From: Blastocatellia bacterium
GTDB taxonomy: Bacteria > Acidobacteriota > Blastocatellia > Pyrinomonadales > Pyrinomonadaceae
DNA: 64,000 nucleotides
NCBI GenBank assembly: GCA_003168335.1
Contig: PMSM01000011.1
Location: 223,001 to 287,000 of the forward strand
Direction of reading: 5' to 3'
The notes beneath the pieces were generated by a model. The model was not told the origin of the DNA. It was given only the letters and a program-made list of their open reading frames with translations, and searched no databases. Made by a program: the position numbers and the translations under genes. Below, one piece after another: positions 17,391-26,091 of the stretch (positions within the stretch are counted from its first letter, which is position 1; the number at the start of each line of letters is the position of its first letter).

Positions 17391-18767
17391 TCAGTTCTTT
17401 AACGGCTCAAATCGCGCGGTGAAGTGCCGCAGAAATTTCGGTTGACTGATGATTCGATAACCGACTATCGATTCTCGTCGCTCGTAGACCTGAAGGATCG
17501 CTTCTACGACATAGTCAATGTGGCTCTGCGTATAGACGCGATGGGGAATTGCCAGACGCACCAAGTCCATTGCGGAGGGCATTTCCTCTCCGCTTTCCGA
17601 ATGCTCCGCGTGCATCACTGTGCCGATCTCACAGGAACGAATGCCGGCCTCGCGGTAAAGCTCAACGGCGAGCGCCTGACCCGGATACCGGAGCGGCGCT
17701 ATATGCGGCAGCATTGCTCGCGCATCGATGTAGATTGCGTGACCCCCCGGCGGTTGCACGATCGGCACGCCGGCGCGCGCGATGTGCTCGCCGAGATAGC
17801 GAATTGAGGCGAAGCGATACTGCAGATAGTCCTCGTGCAGAACCTCTTCGAGACCGACAGCGATGGCCTCGAGATCACGCCCGGCCAGACCGCCATAGGT
17901 AGGAAAGCCCTCGGTCAGGATCAGCAGGTCTTTCTCCTGCTGGGCCAACTGGTCATCGTTTGTGCAGAGGAAGCCGCCGATGTTCGCCAGCCCGTCCTTC
18001 TTCGCGGACATCGTGCAACCGTCAGCAAGAGCGAACATCTCACGCGCGATCTCCTTCACGGATTTGTCCGCGTACCCGGCTTCGCGCAGCTTGATGAAGT
18101 AAGCGTTCTCGGCAAAACGACAGGCGTCCAAATAAAGCGGAATCCCATAACGAGCGCAGATCGCTTTCGCTTCGCGGATGTTCGCCATCGAGACAGGCTG
18201 ACCGCCGCCGGAATTGTTCGTCACCGTGACCATAACCAGAGGAATGCTCTCAGGGCCTACTCGCTTGATTAACTGTTCGAGCGCGCCGGTGTCCATGTTT
18301 CCTTTGAACGGATGATTCACGGCAGGTTGATAGAATTCCGGAATCGGCAAATCAACCGCTTCAGCCCCGAGGTATTCGACGTTGGCTCGCGTCGTATCGA
18401 AGTGAGTGTTATTCGGAACGACGCTTCCTTTGCTGCACATGACCGAGAAGAGGATGCGCTCTGCCGCCCGTCCCTGATGCATTGGAATCACCTGCTGGAA
18501 ACCAAAGATGTCGCGCACGACTTCTTCAAAACGATAGAAGCTCTTGCTGCCGGCATAGGACTCGTCGCCGCGCATCAACGCCGACCATTGGTCCGCGCTC
18601 ATCGCTGCCGTGCCGCTATCGGTGAGCAAATCAATGATGACGTTTTCTGCTTTGAGCTTGAACAGGTTATACGCCGCGTCTTTAAGATAGCCTTCGCGCT
18701 CGGCGCGCGTGGTCATCTTGATGGGTTCGACTACCTTGACTCTAAAAGGTTCAATTATCGTCTTCAT
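17391..18767 (-). CDS. tnaA: Tryptophanase (beta-eliminating lyase)
   Basis: A 458-residue PLP lyase. The cofactor lysine is in 'CTMSAKKDG' (K256/K257). D124 in 'HFDTTR' corresponds to the tryptophanase aspartate where tyrosine phenol-lyase has threonine, and 'CEIGT' stands where TPL has its arginine ('MERG'), so tryptophanase is preferred. It cleaves L-tryptophan to indole, pyruvate and ammonia, so this organism may make indole. RBS GGGGAG. No TnaC-type leader or tryptophan permease is nearby. The downstream PLP lyase is only 25 bp away. A decayed relative lies at 9855-9985. Confidence 0.88.
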   Translation of the reverse strand: MKTIIEPFRVKVVEPIKMTTRAEREGYLKDAAYNLFKLKAENVIIDLLTDSGTAAMSADQWSALMRGDESYAGSKSFYRFEEVVRDIFGFQQVIPMHQGRAAERILFSVMCSKGSVVPNNTHFDTTRANVEYLGAEAVDLPIPEFYQPAVNHPFKGNMDTGALEQLIKRVGPESIPLVMVTVTNNSGGGQPVSMANIREAKAICARYGIPLYLDACRFAENAYFIKLREAGYADKSVKEIAREMFALADGCTMSAKKDGLANIGGFLCTNDDQLAQQEKDLLILTEGFPTYGGLAGRDLEAIAVGLEEVLHEDYLQYRFASIRYLGEHIARAGVPIVQPPGGHAIYIDARAMLPHIAPLRYPGQALAVELYREAGIRSCEIGTVMHAEHSESGEEMPSAMDLVRLAIPHRVYTQSHIDYVVEAILQVYERRESIVGYRIISQPKFLRHFTARFEPLKN

Positions 18768-18937
18768 GATTCATCAACTCCCCGGACAGGCTTTCGTAAA
18801 GTCTTCACCATTTCTTTGCGGTAACCGTCACGACCTGGGATGTTGCCGCGATCTGGTTCACCTAACCTCGCAGGGTAAGGTTGCCGGCGCATTCGCCAAC
18901 TCTTCGTCCGTTTCCGGCCAGAAACCAGGACTTCGGT

Positions 18938-20218
18938 CTAATGATCTCTCTCGAAGCTCGCAGCGTTGCGCTTTGAATTGCGTTTGCTGAGCCCAAACAA
19001 CGCAATGAGCACAATGATCGTCATTAGCCACCAAAGCAGGCGCGTCCCGCCAAATAGCCAATCAATAATTTTCGGCTTTCCGGACCGTGGAGGTGAGCCG
19101 GCCTGATTCATCGAACTGCTCTCCAGGTTCAATCTGGTTTGGAGCAGAATGGCGGCGAGGCTGGCTACAGCTTCACCCTCAGCAAGGCTGCGTTTTAGCT
19201 TGCTAAATGATCCGGCCAGGGCATCAGCGCGAGAGCGATTCGTGTAAAGCAGATAGGAATCAGAAGTCGTGCCGGTCAGCGGAACGTTAATCAATGCTGT
19301 CAGCGCCAGTGAAGAATCAAAATAGTGGTTCGCGTAAAGCTGCTTGGACACAACCAGGATTTGCGGGACACCGCCGGGCCGGCGCGTGTAGGTAATTACG
19401 TGGGTGAGAATAGTAACCGGCTTGAGACCGAAGTTGATTTTGGTCCAGGTGATGGTGCCTTCCACGCCTGTTATTTCAGGCCGGGGAAAGTCCTTCAGGT
19501 ATTTCGTCAACTCGGGAGCGAAGTCATTGATATAAAGCGACGCCTCGAGCAGCGAACGGTGTTCTTCGTCAAGGCGAACTCCGCGAGATTGATCCTGGTA
19601 CTCAATGAGGGCTGAGTCTCCGCGGGCAAGATAATCTCTCACATAGTCCAGGAGCATCTGTCGAAACAAACGGGTCGCTTGAGACCGGTAGTCAGGTGCA
19701 GCCCAATCCACTTCCTTGCGAAAGCGCTCGATCATGGCGGCAGACATTTTCAATTTGCAGTTGCCAACTACACATTGATTGAGGTCCTCGATGTCGCGGT
19801 CCTCCAGACTAAGTGCTTGCAGGTCTTCGAGGGCTGGGGGACTACTGAACTTGCCGATTTCCAAAATCGAGTTCTGGTTCTGCTGAGTCATACTCGCGTG
19901 AAACGCTTTCAGACTTGCCTCAAGCGGAGCTTGCGTGCGTACCAGGCCACAGATAGCCACTTCTCGTTTGTCTTTCACGGGCAACACCTTGACGACTATT
20001 TCCCCACGTTCAATGGCCGAGAAGTCATCTGCCGTAAAGGCCGCCTCATCGCGTAAAACGTTTCGGAACTCCTGGACTGATGTTTGGCCCAGCGCCGTCA
20101 CCGCTCCAAACCAGGTGAGGACGAAGATCGCCGTGAATTCAGCAAGGTGATGAATACGACTTAGTATGTATCGTTCTTGTTTCGCCAACTCCAGCATCGC
20201 TCCTAAGGTTACCCACAC
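18938..20218 (-). CDS. Uncharacterised exported protein with C-terminal membrane anchor
   Basis: 426 residues of unknown function. 'FTAIFVLTWFGAVTALGQ' is an N-terminal signal peptide and 'LLWWLMTIIVLIALFGL' near the C-terminus is a membrane span followed by a basic tail, giving an N-out anchored protein. The middle is soluble with no recognised motif, apart from a single 'CVVGNCKL' cysteine pair. The listed start is GTG; an ATG at 20197 removes seven residues and keeps the signal peptide. It appears monocistronic. Confidence 0.7.
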   Translation of the reverse strand: MWVTLGAMLELAKQERYILSRIHHLAEFTAIFVLTWFGAVTALGQTSVQEFRNVLRDEAAFTADDFSAIERGEIVVKVLPVKDKREVAICGLVRTQAPLEASLKAFHASMTQQNQNSILEIGKFSSPPALEDLQALSLEDRDIEDLNQCVVGNCKLKMSAAMIERFRKEVDWAAPDYRSQATRLFRQMLLDYVRDYLARGDSALIEYQDQSRGVRLDEEHRSLLEASLYINDFAPELTKYLKDFPRPEITGVEGTITWTKINFGLKPVTILTHVITYTRRPGGVPQILVVSKQLYANHYFDSSLALTALINVPLTGTTSDSYLLYTNRSRADALAGSFSKLKRSLAEGEAVASLAAILLQTRLNLESSSMNQAGSPPRSGKPKIIDWLFGGTRLLWWLMTIIVLIALFGLSKRNSKRNAASFERDH

Positions 20219-20301
20219 TTGCTAATATGCGAGTAGGGGCTCTTGATGTCCGACCTGTTCTTCTCTCCGCTCAATTGAATCGCGCAACGAACGTGGCTAC
20301 T

Positions 20302-20397
20302 TCATACTGAGGAACGTCTATTGCGAAACATCTCGTGATAGGCGATCAAGAACACGACGGCCCCGGCCGCTGCCACGAGCAGGCTATAGGGACTCAG
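20302..20397 (-). CDS. Possible 31-residue membrane peptide with CTG start
   Basis: The frame reads 'SPYSLLVAAAGAVVFLIAYH' then a basic tail 'RNRRSS', a convincing single membrane span with positive-inside charge. AAAGGAG lies directly upstream, but the only possible initiator after an in-frame TAA is CTG, with very short spacing, so translation is doubtful. It is too short for the ORF track. Confidence 0.25.
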   Translation of the reverse strand: MSPYSLLVAAAGAVVFLIAYHEMFRNRRSSV

Positions 20398-20454
20398 TCT
20401 CCTTTATGAGTGCGCCCTTTTAGGGTTCAGAAATAAACGGGCTCCGCGCGGTGC

Positions 20455-20829
20455 TTACTCTTCCGGATGAGCCAGAGCATCTGCTTTTGTGGCGTGCACC
20501 ACGCCGTCCGGATGTTCGGGCGGCGAGTAAACAGTGAACAGCTTCAGAACTTCATCGCCAGTGTTAATGAAGTCATGTTCCGTTCCGGCTGGCACAGCAA
20601 ACATATCGCCGGCGCCGATATCATGCGTTTCGCCTCCCACCACCGCCTGTCCCGCGCCTTTGACAAAAACCAGGACCTGGTCGACAACTTCGTGGACTTC
20701 CCGGCCAATGTCTTCACCGGGAAGAATGTTCATCAAGACCACCTGAGAATGTTTGTTCGTGAACAGGACTTTCCGGAAGTTATTGTTCTCTAAAGCCGAT
20801 TGTTCGATATTTTTGTATTGCATAGACAC
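20455..20829 (-). CDS. Small single-domain cupin protein (paralogue)
   Basis: A 124-residue cupin. 'GREVHEVVDQVLVFVKGAG' and 'FAVPAGTEHDFINTG' are the two cupin motifs with metal-binding histidines. It starts at GTG 20829 with GGAGG at 7-base spacing; ATG 20823 is the alternative. It resembles the cupin at 11983-12375 over its whole length. It has no operon partner and is divergent from the desaturase. Function unknown. Confidence 0.82.
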   Translation of the reverse strand: MSMQYKNIEQSALENNNFRKVLFTNKHSQVVLMNILPGEDIGREVHEVVDQVLVFVKGAGQAVVGGETHDIGAGDMFAVPAGTEHDFINTGDEVLKLFTVYSPPEHPDGVVHATKADALAHPEE

Positions 20830-21209
20830 TCGTGCGCCTCCATCTCAATGATTATGTTTCCTCTTGAATCCTGCATTTGAAGCAACAGACATGCCGCTGA
20901 ATAGACATTCTCGGCCAGCGGCTTGGAGAACAGGCGGGAAAGCTGCTGCGGCCTAGAATGTGGGAATGTCCTTAACGAAGCTCCGCATGGCAGAGGGGAA
21001 ACGGCCAGCTATGTACACATCAGGACAGGTAAAATTCCACAATTAAGGTCAGTGAAATCACCCATTCTTTGTGGGCCACCCCCCGTTTGACCACTCAGAA
21101 ACGGCTGCGGAATATCCTGATTCGACGGATGATCATTGAATTGTGCGATAGCGCACATTGGAGTGCTCGCGTACAATGTATTCTGTCATTCCGTTGAAGG
21201 AGAGTCGCA
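20830..21209. other. Divergent intergenic region between cupin and desaturase
   Basis: No gene is visible. It contains a perfect palindrome at 21142-21157 (listed separately) and a GAAGGAGAG ribosome site before the TTG of the desaturase. The rest shows nothing I can support. Confidence 0.5.
21142..21157. promoter_or_regulatory. TGTGCG-ATAG-CGCACA palindrome, candidate operator
   Basis: A perfect 6-bp inverted repeat with a 4-bp spacer, 53 bp upstream of the desaturase start. A close relative, GTGCG-CTAA-CGCAC, lies at 38081-38094 between the TonB receptor and the gene at 38269. Placement upstream of two membrane-related genes suggests a shared regulator, unidentified here. Confidence 0.45.
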
Positions 21210-22310
21210 TTGACGAATACTCGTGATCTTGCTGATCGCCGATTAACTTTCGGCAGGGATAATAGTTTTCAGGTTGAGCTCAGGCGAAGGGTCGATGACT
21301 ATTTTCGCCGCACCGGCCGGCGTCAACGTGATTGCCCACAGATGTATCTGAAGACGGCGATCATACTCGCTGTCTTTGCTGGGTTGTATTCCCTGCTGGT
21401 CTTTGTGGCCGCAACCTGGTGGCAGGCCCTGCCACTGGCCATTCTGCTCGGGCTATCAATGGCGACGATCGGTTTTAATATTGAACATGACGGCGCGCAT
21501 CAGGCTTATTCGAACTACGCCTGGGTCAACCGATTGACGGCGATGACGATGGATCTGATTGGCGCCAGTTCCTATGTGTGGCACTCGAAACATGTGGTGG
21601 TACATCATACCTATACCAATGTCACGGGCCATGACGCAGACATCGATCTCGGGTTCCTCGGCCGGCTGACGCCCCATCAAGACCGGTTGAGGTTTCATCG
21701 GTGGCAGCACTTTTACTTGTGGCCGTTATACGGAGTGAACGTGATCAAGTGGCACCTGTATGATGATTTCCGTGACGTAATCCTTGGTCGGATCGGCTCA
21801 CACCGAATGCCGCGGCCAAAGCGTTGGGAGCTGGTGAGCTTCATCTGTGCTAAGGCGCTCTTCCTGTCGATGGCTTTCGCGGTTCCGCTGCTGGTCCATC
21901 GCATTTGGATTGTGTTGCTGTTCTATGGCGTGACGGTGACCGTAGCCGGTGTGGTTGTCAGCGTTGTGTTCCAACTGGCCCACTGCGTTGAGGAAGCCGA
22001 ATTCCCGCTACCCCGAGAAGATTCCGGCTCAGTAGAAAATGCCTGGGCGATACATCAAGTCGAAACCACGGTGGACTTTGCCCGCCGCAGCCGGGTAGAG
22101 AGCTGGCTCCTGGGCGGCTTGAACTTTCAGATTGAACATCACCTTTTCCCCAAGGTCTGCCACGTCAACTACCCGGCCATCTCAAAACTAGTGGAACAGA
22201 CGTGTCGAGAATTTGGAGTGAAATACAGAGAGCACGTCTCTTTCCGCGCGGGGCTCGCCTCGCACTTTCGCTGGCTCCGGCGCATGGGTACGCCGACCGT
22301 CGCGGCTTGA
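21210..22310 (+). CDS. Membrane fatty-acid desaturase (acyl-lipid / linoleoyl-CoA desaturase type)
   Basis: 366 residues from a TTG with a good GGAG site. The three histidine boxes of the diiron centre are HDGAH (93-97), HVVVHH (128-133) and 'FQIEHHLFP' near 310. Q/N-x-x-HH in the third box is typical of the front-end and acyl-lipid branch. Hydrophobic pairs precede and follow the boxes, so it is integral to the cytoplasmic membrane. There is no fused cytochrome b5; an external electron donor is needed. It introduces a double bond in an acyl chain, probably for membrane fluidity. Confidence 0.88.
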   Translation: MTNTRDLADRRLTFGRDNSFQVELRRRVDDYFRRTGRRQRDCPQMYLKTAIILAVFAGLYSLLVFVAATWWQALPLAILLGLSMATIGFNIEHDGAHQAYSNYAWVNRLTAMTMDLIGASSYVWHSKHVVVHHTYTNVTGHDADIDLGFLGRLTPHQDRLRFHRWQHFYLWPLYGVNVIKWHLYDDFRDVILGRIGSHRMPRPKRWELVSFICAKALFLSMAFAVPLLVHRIWIVLLFYGVTVTVAGVVVSVVFQLAHCVEEAEFPLPREDSGSVENAWAIHQVETTVDFARRSRVESWLLGGLNFQIEHHLFPKVCHVNYPAISKLVEQTCREFGVKYREHVSFRAGLASHFRWLRRMGTPTVAA

Positions 22311-22403
22311 GGAGGGCGAACCCGCGAGCCAGTCCGGCGGATTCATTGTGACCGGCAGCGGAGTATTTCGCAAAAAAGCTGGGAGTCGGCAAGAGATCAA
22401 CTA

Positions 22404-23468
22404 ATGGCGAAAATGAAAGCTAACGTTTTTTACGGAAAGAACGACATCCGTATCGAAGAAGTCGAGCGACCACGCGCCGGGGTTGACGAGGCAATCATAC
22501 GCGTCACGTTAACTACGATCTGCGGTACGGACCTGCACATTCTGCGCGGCGAATATCCTGTTAAGCCGGGATTGATCATCGGTCACGAACCGGTTGGCGT
22601 GATCGAAGAACTGGGGGCGGGAGTAACCGGTTACGCGGTCGGCGATCGTGTCCTGGTCGGCGCAATCACGCCGTGCGGTCAGTGTCGCGCGTGCTTGTCG
22701 GGGCAGCTCTCGCAGTGCGGACACGGCGAAGGCTATGAAGCAATCGGCGGATGGCGTTTCGGCAACACAATCAATGGAGCCCAGGCCGAGTATTTACGCG
22801 TGCCCCATGCGCAAGCGAATCTCGCGAAGATTCCTGATGAGTTATCTGACGAGCAGGTCGTGCTGCTTTCAGATATCGCCTCGACGGGTTTCAGCGGCGC
22901 TGAATCAGGCCATATACGCATTGGTGATTCGGTCGTAGTTTTTGCGCAGGGTCCGATTGGTCTTTGCGCGACAGCGGGTGCGAAGTTAATGGGCGCCACG
23001 CTGATTATTGGTATTGACGGCGACGATAACCGTCTAGCGATGTCTAAGCGGATGGGCGCTGACGTAGTTCTTGACTATCGAGCCGTAGATGTCATCGCCG
23101 AAGTGAAGCGATTGACGGGCGGTGGAGCCGACGTGGCCATTGAATCTCTGGGCACTCAACAAACGTTCGAAAGTGCTTTGCGTAGTTTACGTCCAGGTGG
23201 AACGCTTTCGAGTCTCGGCGTCTATTCCGGCAAGCTGGAGATTCCCTACGATGCTTTCGCGGCAGGCCTCGCCGACAACCGCATAGTAACTACGCTTTGC
23301 CCCGGCGGCAAAGAGCGGATGCGCCGGCTGATGGAGGTGGTGCGGAGCGGGCGCGTCGATCTTACGCCGTTGTTGACGCATACCTTCCCGCTGGAAAAAA
23401 TTGCTGATGCCTATGAACTATTCGGATCAAGACGAGATGGAGTGTTGAAGGTAGCAATCAAGACCTAA
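22404..23468 (+). CDS. Zinc-dependent alcohol dehydrogenase
   Basis: A 354-residue MDR-family dehydrogenase. Catalytic zinc ligands are in 'TICGTDLH' and 'IIGHEPVG'; the structural zinc lobe is 'CGQCRACLSGQLSQC'. The nucleotide-binding stretch begins near 'VVVFAQGPIGLCA', a Rossmann GxGxxG variant, followed by acidic 'IGIDGDDNR', which favours NAD. It oxidises a primary or secondary alcohol or reduces the carbonyl; substrate unknown. It lies 93 bp downstream of the desaturase on the same strand and might be co-transcribed. Confidence 0.88.
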   Translation: MAKMKANVFYGKNDIRIEEVERPRAGVDEAIIRVTLTTICGTDLHILRGEYPVKPGLIIGHEPVGVIEELGAGVTGYAVGDRVLVGAITPCGQCRACLSGQLSQCGHGEGYEAIGGWRFGNTINGAQAEYLRVPHAQANLAKIPDELSDEQVVLLSDIASTGFSGAESGHIRIGDSVVVFAQGPIGLCATAGAKLMGATLIIGIDGDDNRLAMSKRMGADVVLDYRAVDVIAEVKRLTGGGADVAIESLGTQQTFESALRSLRPGGTLSSLGVYSGKLEIPYDAFAAGLADNRIVTTLCPGGKERMRRLMEVVRSGRVDLTPLLTHTFPLEKIADAYELFGSRRDGVLKVAIKT

Positions 23469-23641
23469 CCGACGTGCCGGCGTTTGCGGAAGCACTGCCT
23501 GCATAAACCAAACTCGGACATGTTGAACCCCTGTAAAGAACCTGACCGTTCGCGTCCCCGGAGTTCTGGCCGAATCGTGCAAAGCGCGTTCGGGTGCCAA
23601 CGTTGGACAATCGCGACGCGGTCGATCGATCACTGATCGAA

Positions 23642-24199
23642 TCAGCGCTCACCCGGCTTGCTGCCTTTCGCGCCTTCATAGTTGGGCTGCTCTTTGTTGC
23701 GGTAGATTAGTTTTGGCTTGCTGGTCTCTTCGCCTTTCGCCGGCCCGAAAACAAGTTCAAAAGAATAGATGTTCCCGCCCTGCTCTTTGCGGTCCTCAAT
23801 GTCTTTGTTGCGCATCTCTTCAGCCTGTGCGCGTGAATCTACCCTGACGACCGAGCCGCCGTTAATCTGCATGTCCTGATCGTAGTAATCCACGGCGATG
23901 CCGTGTGTCTTCGCTGGTTCGACCACATTGGCGTCAAAGTATTCGCCCGCCTTCTTCTTGTTTGAGTAGTCTGGGATGTTCGCGGGCAAGGCAACCAGGT
24001 TCGAGATGTACCAGCGCCTTTCCTCGGGATGTTCACTACTGGTTTCGACGGCTTGCTGGTGAACGTGCGTCTCGACGACGACGAAAAACCAGTCGCCGTC
24101 CGCTTTGCCGTTGGCCGCCGCGCCGGCGGGGCGTGACAATTGGCCGGGCCAGAGACAGAAGATCAAAACTAAGAGAAAGACTGCTAACCGGATATGCAT
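23642..24199 (-). CDS. Uncharacterised secreted protein
   Basis: 185 residues with a clear signal peptide ('LAVFLLVLIFCLWPGQ'). The mature part is charged with no known motif; 'YYDQDMQINGGSVVRVDSRAQAEEMRN' suggests a compact alpha/beta domain. RBS GGAG at good spacing. It is followed on the same strand by the TPR and CRTAC1 genes only across gaps, so no operon is clear. Function unknown. Confidence 0.7.
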   Translation of the reverse strand: MHIRLAVFLLVLIFCLWPGQLSRPAGAAANGKADGDWFFVVVETHVHQQAVETSSEHPEERRWYISNLVALPANIPDYSNKKKAGEYFDANVVEPAKTHGIAVDYYDQDMQINGGSVVRVDSRAQAEEMRNKDIEDRKEQGGNIYSFELVFGPAKGEETSKPKLIYRNKEQPNYEGAKGSKPGER

Positions 24200-24303
24200 T
24201 GCGGTGCTCCTTCGGGCTTTAGCTTTCTGTTCGCCCTGAGAATATTATAAGTTAGTAAACCGCGCCAGCGAGGAGTTGGAGGGAGCGAGCTTTCAGTCAG
24301 GCG

Positions 24304-25953
24304 TTAATTGGCATTAGCCTGAGCGCCAGGGTCACCTGCCGGCCGACATGGCTTTCCCCGTTCGTATCGTTTCAAATCCGTGTTCAGTTTTGTAACCAGA
24401 TCTGTTTTGCGCTCCCGCTCTGCCGTGGCAATCAAGCGTCGCTGCCACTCAGCCGCTTCGGTGCATCGCCCGAGTTCAGCCAGAGCCATCGTTACAATCG
24501 CACCATGCTCTAACGACCCGGTTGCCTTGTAGATCAGTTGGGCGAGTTCAAGCGCCCGAGCGCCGGCGCGCAAATCGTACTGTGGTGAAGCCGCGAGTAG
24601 ATAGGCCAGCGTCGCTGCCGTCCGCCCCTTTTGCGGGTATTGCGCGTGGCCTTTTTCCACGCTGTCCAGCGCCTGTTTGTACTGCCTCTTTTGCTCGAGA
24701 AGTTTCACCTGTTCCAGGAGCGCATCTTCGTTATCAGGGTCTGCTTTGACCACGCGTGAAAACTCTGCCAGCGCCTCTTCCAGTCGTTTGGATTTCAATA
24801 GTTCCTGCGCCAGGAAGGTTCGCGCACTGAGATCGTTCGGATCAACGCTCAGGACGGATTGCAGATGAAGGATCGCCAATCCATGCTCGTTTTCATTCGC
24901 CAACAGAAAGGCCAGATTATAGTGCGCGTTCGTGTTTTGGGAATCGAGGCGAAGAGCTGCTTCAAATTGCTCAGCAGCGCCCTTTGAATCTCCAGTCTGG
25001 ATGAGCACTGCTCCCAGGTTGACGTGCGCGGGAAGGCTGTCACGATTTGCTGCGATTGCCTTGCGAAACTCAACTGCAGCCTCCGCATACCTCCGCGACT
25101 CAAGGGCGAGCTTGCCACGAATCAGGTGGATACGTTCTCCTTTGATCAATTCCTGTAGTCCATCCACCAGCGGATCGTTCACTCGCACGCCTACCGTACC
25201 CTGTTGCGCCAGATGGGCCGTCGCTTTCTCCGCGTCACCCAGACCGCGATAGGCCAGGGCCAGGGAATAGTGGATCCGATTCGCGCCGGGTATCACTGCC
25301 AGCGCCTGGTCAAAATAGTTGACCGCTTCGGCGTAACTGCGTTGCGACAGAGCGACCTGTCCCAGACCGTAGAGTGCCGCCGCACTGCCTTCATCGATTG
25401 CCAGCGCTGCTTTGAAATTTTCTTTCGCATCTTCCAGCCGGTTTAGTTGCAGATAGATGTTGCCGAGATTCACCGGCACAGCTACGTATTCAGGGCGCAA
25501 CGTGCCAGCGATTCGATAGCGACGAATGGCGTCGTCGGCCAGGTCCTCCTGCTGGTCCAGCGTACCGAGTAGATAGACCCAACGAAAATCCTGCGGTGTT
25601 AGAAAACCGGCATTGAAATAACATTCCCTGGCCGGAGAATTGAGCGAATACGCCTGATAGATTTCTCCCATCGTGCCATAGGCCTCGCTGAGCGTTGCCG
25701 TTGTGGCTTTGGGATCTTTCACCGTAGCGGTGAGCCCGGCTTGTAACGACATCAGTTGTTCGCGTACCTCGGCTTCCAACTTCATCAGGTCCGGCCAGTG
25801 CAAGGTTACCAGGCCGGTCTTTGGTGGCGGTAGAACCTCTTTGGTCTGAGCAGCGTCTTGCGCGCGACCTTCCAGCGCCATTGAAAAGATACTCACCAGT
25901 GCTAGACAAAGTCCCCAGTGTCGATAGACGCGAGTCTTCTTTCTTTCGCTCAT
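24304..25953 (-). CDS. Exported tetratricopeptide-repeat protein
   Basis: 549 residues with an N-terminal signal peptide ('GLCLALVSIFSMALEGRAQ') and roughly ten TPR units. Examples are 'AALYGLGQVALSQRSYAEAVNYFDQAL' and 'NAHYNLAFLLANENEHGLAILHLQSVL'. These form a superhelical protein-binding scaffold, so it likely acts in the periplasm as an assembly or interaction platform. It lies 138 bp downstream of a CRTAC1-type gene on the same strand; the pairing TPR + CRTAC1 recurs at 39155, where the two are fused. Confidence 0.85.
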   Translation of the reverse strand: MSERKKTRVYRHWGLCLALVSIFSMALEGRAQDAAQTKEVLPPPKTGLVTLHWPDLMKLEAEVREQLMSLQAGLTATVKDPKATTATLSEAYGTMGEIYQAYSLNSPARECYFNAGFLTPQDFRWVYLLGTLDQQEDLADDAIRRYRIAGTLRPEYVAVPVNLGNIYLQLNRLEDAKENFKAALAIDEGSAAALYGLGQVALSQRSYAEAVNYFDQALAVIPGANRIHYSLALAYRGLGDAEKATAHLAQQGTVGVRVNDPLVDGLQELIKGERIHLIRGKLALESRRYAEAAVEFRKAIAANRDSLPAHVNLGAVLIQTGDSKGAAEQFEAALRLDSQNTNAHYNLAFLLANENEHGLAILHLQSVLSVDPNDLSARTFLAQELLKSKRLEEALAEFSRVVKADPDNEDALLEQVKLLEQKRQYKQALDSVEKGHAQYPQKGRTAATLAYLLAASPQYDLRAGARALELAQLIYKATGSLEHGAIVTMALAELGRCTEAAEWQRRLIATAERERKTDLVTKLNTDLKRYERGKPCRPAGDPGAQANAN

Positions 25954-26091
25954 GTGCTCAATTCGGCAGAGTGCTCTCGGTCTTTCTTAGCGCCTTCGGA
26001 ATTTGTCTTCGCGACTTTGCGTGAACCAGGGTGCGCGATAATGATTTCCCGCAAGGGCGCTGAGAAGCTTCGAGAGGCGCAAAGCTAAACC

